The notes under the pieces are model-generated. The model saw only the letters and a list, made by a program, of their open reading frames with translations, was not told where the DNA came from and searched no databases. A program made the position numbers and the translations under genes. A stretch of 64,000 nt of DNA from Helicoverpa zea (Eukaryota; Arthropoda; Insecta; Lepidoptera; Noctuidae): positions 8,928,001-8,992,000 of the forward strand of contig NC_061463.1 of assembly GCF_022581195.2 (NCBI RefSeq). The letters are read 5' to 3'. Positions 56,901 to 64,000 of the stretch are shown here, piece after piece. Position 1 is the first letter of the stretch. Every line of letters begins with the position of its first letter.

Positions 56901-57660
56901 GGTGTCTGTATTTTTTATTATCTAGATTCTAGGTTGAAGTTTCTCACCTTGTATCCAATAACGGTCTTTACGAACAAAAGACCAAACAAAACAATTGACT
57001 CACAGTAAATTGTTTCTTAACAATCCCTCTCTAGGTCTTATCAAATTAGAAGACGTTGGTCTAGTAGACAAAGTGCTACATAAAGCATAGTAGTGTGGTC
57101 AGCGACGAAACTTTTATCTTCTACTTTTGTTGGCCCTAGGTAATGATGGACAGAGACCTGTTAATGAACCTAGTGGCCGCATCATCAGACAACCACATGC
57201 GATTTATTGACGCACGCGAGGACCTCCTCATGACGCGCGCTAATACATGGCGTGATGATCTTGTCAAGGGGACTAATGAGTAAGTTTCTTTATCATTTTT
57301 AAAACTTTTATGCTTGCTGGTATGAGGACAACTCAGGACCTGTGACTACTTCATTTAAGGGTCTAGCAAAAGAGGTTTTACATTTGAGACAAAGTTAACG
57401 AATCTCCTTGCTTAAAAAAAAAAATTGTACGTATGTGGTTCTTCGGATAGGTTAAAGCTGAACAGAGAATGGTGAGAGCATGTAAATAGATAAGCGCATT
57501 TTCTTTTTCTTCCAGCAACGAGGTAAAACGCAACCGCGACAGAATTCTGGAGATCAACTATTTCATAGACAATCAGCGCGAGGAGTGGGCTGATATGCAC
57601 ATGGCACTCACTGATACTGTCGACCCTGATACCGTGGCTTTGCTGGGCGATGACTTTTGA
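53902..57660 (+). CDS. DRC3: Dynein regulatory complex subunit 3 (DRC3/LRRC48)
   Basis: DRC3 is a subunit of the nexin-dynein regulatory complex of motile 9+2 axonemes; in insects that means sperm flagella. Nine exons: 53902-54001, 54216-54583, 54649-54848, 55256-55465, 55642-55782, 56015-56216, 56607-56792, 57140-57279, 57516-57660. They encode 563 residues, somewhat longer than the human protein I recall. The N-terminus has PTEEAGRLFAEEGVHLDEAE, then FQKILRIDHLWML. Five leucine-rich repeats (about 55-160) include NELDLSFNKIEVIENLDALV and the capping YLRRFRKLRSVSFKGNP. The rest is mostly charged alpha-helix, likely coiled coil, with MTTEMQLFEQCE matching the human ALMTLEMQLVEQLE-type motif. 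Donors after exons 2 (GTCGGC) and 6 (GTAGCT) are weak but forced by frame. Introns 3 and 5 contain an RTE and a SINE fragment. Confidence 0.93.
54918..55240 (-). mobile_element. RTE-type LINE 3' fragment in DRC3 intron 3
   Basis: The plus strand begins AATCATCATCATCTCAGCC and CAGTGTCTGCCGGCGACCTT. It parallels the 39040-39597 element (both start with ATCATCATC then CAGCC and a CCACTGCT segment), so it is the C-terminal end of an RTE polyprotein on the minus strand, with the trinucleotide tail at the left. The reading frame is decayed. Confidence 0.75.
55918..55962 (+). repeat. 3' tail fragment of the 12936-type SINE
   Basis: AGCCGACCCCAACATAGTTG AGAAAAAGGCTCGG matches the 3' part of the full-length SINE near 13275-13310. 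It lies in DRC3 intron 5. Confidence 0.75.
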
Positions 57661-57921
57661 GGATTGGCGTAAATATACTTCGCATGATGATAAAATTATT
57701 GTGGTTTCTTTTGAACTACTTATTAGTTACCAACTTATAAGTTAACTGATTTGCGATATTCGCCAGGGGAACAAAAAAGTGTACTTCAAATGCTTACACG
57801 CTAAGACTTGCTGAGAAATTCGAGTTTTATTATGTGTACGAGAGACATTCAATATTTCAAATTAGATTACAAAATAATGTGTCCCAGAGGAATATAAAAA
57901 ATATTTTTTACTGCTTTATCT

Positions 57922-59517
57922 TCATGCAGCACTTTTAGCAGCCTTTCTGTTTTTCAAATTTTGAAGATACTGATCGACGGTTACTTGAAAAGCGGGGTTT
58001 GTTATTTTCTCCACGAGACCCGCCAAATTTTGTTTCCGAGTCTGTTCTATATATTTGAGGAAATCTTCTCTAATGAATCTTTTTGTAGCAGCCCTGACTT
58101 CTGGTGGTATGTTGTCGTAAGATCTAATGAAGGTTTTACATTTTTCTATTGCGTCATTTTTGTCTGTTGCTACGGCATCAATTAATCCAACCTGGAAAAA
58201 ATAGGTTCATCAAAGAAAGGGAACTAATAGAGAACTATGAAGAAAAAGCTTGTTATTCAAAACATAGATTGATTTTTCCTGGCATTTTTAAGAATGCCTA
58301 CTTGTGCCATTTACATGCATTTTGCCTTCATTTGGGATTTGGATACCTAGGCCCTTAATCCTAATGATGAGACTATTCAAACCTCCAAAGCTCTTTCCGC
58401 AGGATACATAAAGGAGCTGGTAAGGGCATGTTCCGCATGCCTGGGGCTCATGACCCTCGCCATCAGCTCATATATCCACTTCCCCGGTATGATTCCCACA
58501 GCTGTGTCATTCAGACCTATGGTAGCTTGGCCCGTTGTCATTGCGCGGTATTCGGAAACTAGCGCCAGAATGCAGGCACCGGCTCCTGTGTAACCCTGAA
58601 ATTAAGTTAAGGGAAGTAATTTCATTGCCACATTATATACTATGTCTGCTTGCTGAAAACAAGTTATCGATATTATATCAATGTGGGTAAAGTAAAAAAA
58701 CCCATTCAGAATCCAGATAAGCCAATTTTGCTCTTGCTTGCAGGAGTTGGCTAGTAGCCTTGTTTAGACTATTTTTGACCTATAAATCCTCAGTCAGGCA
58801 CAACACAAAGATATGCTCCACAAGGTCAATTTTAAATATTTACTAGGAACTTACATTGATAGCAATAGTGGTAATCAGGTCTGTTCCAAATAGTTTTTCA
58901 GAGGCGTGGAAAATACATTCATTCATCAGAGTCAGCCTCTTAACGTCAGGTTTATGAAATTCATTCAAATCTAGACCCGCTGAGAAGACTGTGGGGAATA
59001 CCTGAAAATATAAATAGAAGGGACTATTGAAAGAAAAATTTTAGGGTCCCCAAATCCCTTGTGCTGTTACTCCAAAAATGCTATAAGTGTATATGATGAG
59101 GCTAACGTGTAATAAAAAAATATTTATTAAAAACATTTTAAGTTGACTCTACGATGTCGACCCCCACAAACATCGCTATCATACAGACGCACCACTTTAT
59201 CTGCACTCATAAAAAGTTGGCATAATCATATCGGCCCCATTATCTATGTGTTAAGTCATAAACAATATAGATTAGTTAAACCGACTTACCGAAGTCAAAA
59301 CCATGCCTTTACACTTTTTTTCTTCAACTTCACATATCGAGTCTCTTAACGCTTGCAATAATTCCACGTTTAAACTGTTCACTTTCACCCTTTGCATTTG
59401 TACTGTAGCTATCCCTTCATCATCCACTGTTATACCCACTAAAGGGTTACTTTGTAACGAAGACACTTGCCTACAATTCACCACGAGGGCTCTAGGAATT
59501 TGTCGCAAGTGGAACAT
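57922..59517 (-). CDS. Mitochondrial enoyl-CoA delta isomerase 1-like, paralogue A (altered active site)
   Basis: The family moves the double bond of 3-enoyl-CoA to the 2-position for beta-oxidation of unsaturated fatty acids. Four exons on the minus strand: 59517-59290, 59001-58855, 58595-58383, 58191-57922, all phase 0, 285 residues. The N-terminus MFHLRQIPRALVVNCRQVSS looks like a mitochondrial presequence. Crotonase-fold motifs are present: VQMQRVKVNSLNVELLQAL and VFSAGLDL. The oxyanion-hole region reads GYTGAGAC (126-133) instead of GHAPAGGC as in paralogue B. The catalytic glutamate of the LNET motif is Asp (IGLNDTAVGI, D155). The exon structure matches paralogue B exactly for exons 2 and 3 (147 and 213 nt), so they arose by tandem duplication. 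AATAAA (minus strand) is at 57826-57831. Catalysis may be reduced or changed. Confidence 0.88.
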
Positions 59518-60174
59518 CGTCTAACTCTTTCGGCAAGCTATAACGTAAAGAATGAATACAAGATAATTTTGTGCGACTAAGATAAAAGATAATTTTATAT
59601 TGGTTTTGATAATATTTTAGTTTTTACTTTTGAACCGCAATACCGTTAGAAGTCACTTATCTTTTATTCTGGATTAGGTAGAGTGGATGTTATTAGTATC
59701 AAGTCGACTAAAGCAATTGACTTCGTTAAAGATGTCAATTCTTTTTGTATGCAAATTATTTCCGATTGTATTTGTTGTAAAACAGTACACTTTAATTAAA
59801 TATACCTTCTTTAATTTTAAGGGTTCCTACACTCCACAACAACATAATAATTATTGTCTACAGTTTTAGGACCAATGTGTAACCGTGAGCTTTTTGAGAT
59901 CTCAAATCATTGAATTAAACACAGTAGTTATACTTTATAATTAACAAATTTATTTGTATATATTTCATACATCGTCCTTTGCACATTTTGTTACATTCTA
60001 GTACTTGAGGGATTCCAAAATGTAAAACACAATATATTCATCTAATGAGCACTTAAAAATAGGATTATATAATGAGGAACGGCTATGCCTTTCATAATTT
60101 TTCTTACATGCTTACAAATAAAATACACATATCAAAGCACACAATAATACATCAAAATCTCATGACTGGTACAT
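59518..60174. other. Spacer between the tandem isomerase genes
   Basis: This holds the promoter of paralogue A and the 3' UTR of paralogue B, whose minus-strand AATAAA is at 59949-59954. It is AT-rich and nothing else is recognised. Confidence 0.55.
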
Positions 60175-62098
60175 TTACTTGGAGGCCTTTTTCTTTAAAG
60201 CTTGTATGTACATTTCTAATGACTGCTGCACTTTAGGGTGACCAACAAACATGAGGAATTCTTGCGTGTCTTGCTTGCGGTTGTCTTCCATCCAGGTTAG
60301 AGGTCCTGCCCTGATCTTCTGTTTGGTCATAGAACGCGCTAGGGGCGGGATCTTGTCGAACCTCTTCATGAATTGTTTACATTTGGCGACGGCGTCCGCT
60401 TTGTCCGATGCAGTTTCGTCAATGAGACCAACCTGTTATACAAGTTTGATATGAATTTTCATATAAAATTTTGGAGGTAAATGTCATGCAGCTATTTTTA
60501 AGTTTTGTATTAAGATACTTTTATTGAAACCATCCGAATGTAAAACATCGAAAATAGCCTTTGTTCCATGGTTTGGCTGAGACTGAACACTTGTCTGGGG
60601 GGGGAGGTTGAACACTTGTCCATTAACATGCAACAAAATGCAGTTTCTTAACTATTTATCAGTGGCATTTAACACCAATGAAAATAACTAACTATAAAAA
60701 ACATTGGTCTATATAGAAGATAATTCCAGTCGTACCTTCAGAGCTTCTTCAACAGAGAACATCTTAGCAGTAGTAAGAGCTAACTCCGCTTGCCTCTGTG
60801 GGATGGTGTTCGTCATGGTGTGCATGAACCAGGTGGGAGCCACAATACCTAGGGCTGTCTCGTTAAGACCGATGCTGAACTTCCCACTCATCATCACTCG
60901 GTATTCACATGACATTGACAGAAGGCATCCACCGGCTGGGGCGTGACCCTGGGATAAAAAAAAGGTATGCATTTTATTGTCAAATACCTACTAGTTATTT
61001 TTATCAAGTGAATATGTAATAAGTTTTTGTAAAAGAAATGTGTCTATTAACTTTATTCATTAGAACTAAATAAACATTTATTTTTTTCAACTTTTTGAAA
61101 TTCTTATTTAAAACTGACACAAACCAGTTTTTAAGGAAAACCAGGTTTAATACCAATAATAAAAACTGGCTTGACAATATCTCTGAAATTTAAGAAATTG
61201 TTGTTTTGGTTAAAAATACATATTTTGTTTTAACACTATTTAAGTAATAACTTACATTATTGTATCCTAAGTCAGCATGTCAACATAAAAGAAATAATAT
61301 GTAAATATTTAATGAATTAATGATTCAATTACAGTTAACTTTGCCAGCATCCTATCGGACAATTTGAATAAAGACTGTAATCGTCAAATTTTCTGATAAA
61401 ACAAATTAATTGCTAAACAAGTGGTTTTATGGAAGAAAACCTGTAGGTAACGTGACCATTAGAAAGTTTAAAAACTAAAAGAAGATCGAAATCATTAGTC
61501 ATAATGAATAATGTTGAAAATACATACTAATCATTATTTCTAACTAAAATGTAGTTCAACATACATTGATTGCTGCAGCCGTAATGAAGTTGGCTCCAAA
61601 GAGTTTGATCCACACTTCTTGCAGGGTATTCCAGAAGGTTTCCACCCTCTTCATGTCAGGTTTGTACATCTCCATGATATCTAAGCCAGCAGAAAACACG
61701 GTTGGCGATGCCTGTGAAGATAAATTTAAGATTAACAACCAGACTCTGTAATTTGGTCTTTAGGTAGAATGAGGTTCACATCTCCGCCCCTAAGACGACC
61801 CACTGACCCATAAATGTCATGAAATTGACTGGTTAGATAGTAAAATTATCATCATCATACTTACAGATGTCAGCACCATTCCCTTGCATTTGTTTTTAAC
61901 TACTTCATCCAGTGCATTGCTCATAGCTTGCAGGAGTTCCAAGTTTAGACTGTTCACTGGTAGTCTTTGCATAGTCACAGTGGCTATTCCTTCATTGTCT
62001 ACGGCTGTGTCCACCAGGGGACCGGAGCTGGACATTGCCCTCATAGTGGGCACAAATCTTCTGGTGGCATTGCACACTATTTGCCTCAAAGGAAACAT
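60175..62098 (-). CDS. ECI1: Mitochondrial enoyl-CoA delta isomerase 1, paralogue B (canonical)
   Basis: It catalyses delta3 to delta2 enoyl-CoA isomerisation in the mitochondrial matrix. Four exons on the minus strand: 62098-61865, 61711-61565, 60948-60736, 60432-60175, 283 residues. The N-terminus MFPLRQIVCNATRRFVPTMR is Arg-rich, lacks acidic residues and fits a mitochondrial presequence. Family motifs are intact: VTMQRLPVNSLNLELLQAM, VFSAGLDIMEM, the oxyanion-hole loop AAAINGHAPAGGCLLSM (G133 and G134 in the loop), and the catalytic Glu in SIGLNETALGIVAPTW (E157). The C-terminal helix KVQQSLEMYIQALKKK matches human ECI1 in pattern (SLQMYLERLKEE). There is no peroxisomal SKL-type end. It lies 657 bp upstream of paralogue A in the same orientation. 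Exon 3 ends at the weak donor GTACGA. Confidence 0.93.
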
Positions 62099-62727
62099 TC
62101 TGAAAATACAGTTATTGTAGGTTTGTGTTTAGTTTTTACTTCAAACTCTTAATACTACTTTGAAAACTAATTCTTTCAATAAAACAGGTTAGTTACTCCC
62201 GCCGGCACTTGCGATGTTTTGCAGTAGGAATAAAAATCAACGAGGCTATTTAAAATACGTACGTTTTGTATAAAAAGTTAATTTATTTTAACACAGTTCA
62301 CTTTGTTTGTTGAACTTTGGACCCGGCGATTGTCAATTTTATCTATATAATCTATGTTAAACTATGTTTAGTTCCAAAGTTCAGTTTACAGTTATACGTA
62401 TAGTAGGTCTACTAGATGTCCTTGGCCTCGGTGGGTGTGGTTAGGTCTTGTGAATGTTTTTTTTCACAATATCGGCTAAAAAAACTAGCAACTATCTCGA
62501 CTCAGTTGGTCAGTGGTTGGTTAGCTGTAGAAGTGTAGTGTAGACTTATTTCTATTTCTGAATTCTGCTATTTATTTTAACCACAGCGTATACACTAGAA
62601 CTAAAATGTCTTTATTTGACCCGGATGAGATAGTTCATCAATAGTTTATTACAGACAAAGTCTCAAGTCCTAAGTACAGTCTGGTACAGTCAGCAAAAAA
62701 GTTTTTTCGCATCCAATTTCAACTATA
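62099..62727. other. Upstream region of ECI1 paralogue B
   Basis: AT-rich sequence contains the ECI1 promoter. A 12-codon open frame at 62605-62643 (MSLFDPDEIVHQ) is too short to call. Nothing else is recognised. Confidence 0.45.
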
Positions 62728-63313
62728 CAGGGTTACTGGTAAGTAGACCGCATCCTTTCAGGAGGTGATAGTATAGGTCAATACGGACAAATTTGACCCT
62801 GGGATACACTGGGCAAAAGTTAACCCGTTTCAAGATAATCGAATTTTAAGATCTTTTCTTTACAAGTCGTCTAGGTACACGTATACATTTTTATTACTAG
62901 TTAAAAGTCTCGTTTTTGCGGATTTTTGTGTGTTTTGTGGCTTTTTGGATAGCCATATAAATGTAGATGTTTTTTAAGTATTCTGCACAAAAAAATGAAA
63001 AGTAATATTTTTGAGAAAATATCTACTAAAAAAGTAATTTCTGTTCGCTATAATTTCCTCTGAGATTTGTACAGTTTTATGGTTTGTTATTATGAAATGA
63101 TTCATCTTCTATCCAAAAACAAACAAAAATCCACAAAAATGAGACTTTTAACTAATAATGAAAAGTTATACGTGTACCTAGACGACTGATCTTGAAATTC
63201 GATTATCTTGAAACGGGTTAACTTTTGCCCAGTGTATCCCAGGGTCAAATTTGTCCGTATTGACCTATACTATCACCTCCTGAAAGGATGCGGTCTACTT
63301 ACCAGTAACCCTG
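62728..63313. mobile_element. MITE with very long terminal inverted repeats
   Basis: The ends read CAGGGTTACTGGTAAGTAGA and its complement. The arms stay nearly identical for about 160 bp or more inward through GGAGGTGATAGTATAGGTCA, CCCTGGGATACACTGGGC and CGTCTAGGTACACGTATA. TATA flanks both sides (62724-62727, 63314-63317). The AT-rich centre continues the symmetry weakly. There is no coding capacity. Near-identical arms mean a young element or one kept by gene conversion. Confidence 0.88.
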
Positions 63314-63861
63314 TATAAGTGTAGAGAGCCGTGAGTGGCCGAGAGTAAGGCGAATACGATACGAGGAGTATGGCGCGGGGCACTTCGGTTTTCTCCGACA
63401 ACCCGGCCTCGCAATACTGCATCTTATTTATTGGATCCGATTAACTTTTCTGTGTACCTCGCCAAGGACTTCGCGAGTAGTGTGGAAGGTCCTTTAGGCA
63501 GCCTTTAAGACGCTATGCTTGCTATGTAACGCCAACATAATCAACAGCATGAGGAACATCGGAACATGTTATGCTGCATGTCGGCTGGCTGGCCGGATTA
63601 GAAGCAAAACAAGAGCGCAATATTTTAAACTCTCAAAAGACTCGTGTTCGTAAAAATAGAATAGCAAAACGTCTCAGTCGATTTACTGTCAAGTTGGCAC
63701 TTGAAATACCTGCCATTAATGTCAATTGTCAGTGAAATAGAGAGTTCTGTCAATATCAACACAACGATCATACTGATTTCTATATTTTAGATTTATTAAG
63801 TTAATAAATAACCGATGAAGAATAGTTATGCTCAATATGTAGAAGGATATAAATCGAATTG
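63314..63861. other. Intergenic sequence before the right edge
   Basis: Mixed-composition DNA with no gene or repeat that I recognise. A GC-richer part at 63330-63460 contains GGCGCGGGGCACTTCGG and ACAACCCGGCCTCGC, possibly promoter or a TE scrap. Confidence 0.4.
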
Positions 63862-63919
63862 ATGTTTACTGTTATAACGAGTGAAAACAAGATGTCGTTG
63901 GAACAAACGGCTTGCGATG
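63862..63919 (+). CDS. Possible first coding exon of a gene leaving the window
   Basis: ATG at 63862 opens a frame reading MFTVITSENKMSLEQTACD. An alternative ATG at 63892 has a good context. A donor GATG|GTACGT ends it at 63919. No downstream exon is in the window, so this rests only on an open frame and a donor and may be chance. Confidence 0.25.
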
Positions 63920-64000
63920 GTACGTGAAGTCTTCATAGTATTTCACATTTATTTCTTTACTCTAACACCTGAAAATTATGTTGATCTTTCAACATAACTC

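Noticed and set aside
62605..62643. Twelve-codon frame MSLFDPDEIVHQ
   Set aside because: Too short, with no splice donor, and no evidence beyond an ATG.
1..64000. CRISPR arrays, operons, prokaryotic signals, bona fide tRNA or rRNA genes
   Set aside because: None seen; the gene structure is eukaryotic throughout.

Overview
The window is animal nuclear DNA, almost certainly from a moth or butterfly. Introns are short GT-AG types, the gene set is insect-like (Su(z)12, TOM1, DRC3, PDI), and the mobile DNA is typical of Lepidoptera: a tRNA-derived SINE, RTE-type LINE tails, an LOA/I-like LINE, CpG-rich TAA-flanked MITEs and a Transib transposon. The species cannot be fixed from the sequence. I assembled the gene models by hand from splice sites, reading frames and remembered family motifs. 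The seven complete models of recognised genes keep one open frame through every junction.

Layout: 1-1681 (-) is the 5' part of a membrane-anchored cupin/JmjC-like protein gene, cut by the window edge. It is divergent from Su(z)12 (2382-6568, +), a PRC2 subunit. An unrecognised gene follows (8791-11768, +), convergent with METTL22 (12113-14674, -). The protein disulfide isomerase gene Pdi (16653-30402, +) has introns loaded with mobile DNA, including a 5'-truncated LINE that still has a 942+ codon reading frame. It is tail-to-tail with TOM1 (34280-50971, -), a VHS/GAT endosomal adaptor. TOM1 intron 4 holds an apparently intact Transib (RAG1-family) transposon inserted inside an older foldback MITE. 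DRC3 (53902-57660, +), an axonemal dynein regulatory subunit, lies next. Two tandem enoyl-CoA delta isomerase genes follow (57922-59517 and 60175-62098, both -). The right end holds another MITE and perhaps the first exon of a further gene.

The genes are unrelated housekeeping or chromatin functions and do not form a pathway. The most notable items are: (1) the nested Transib with heptamer-like ends, a perfect 5-bp duplication CGGCG, and a full set of RAG1-like catalytic and zinc ligands; (2) an in-frame 75-nt exon extension in TOM1 that repeats part of its GAT-domain exon; (3) an isomerase paralogue whose catalytic Glu is Asp; (4) two inverted copies of a 1.1-kb hairpin-ended element 12 kb apart; (5) a 51-bp near-perfect palindrome whose core motif recurs nearby.
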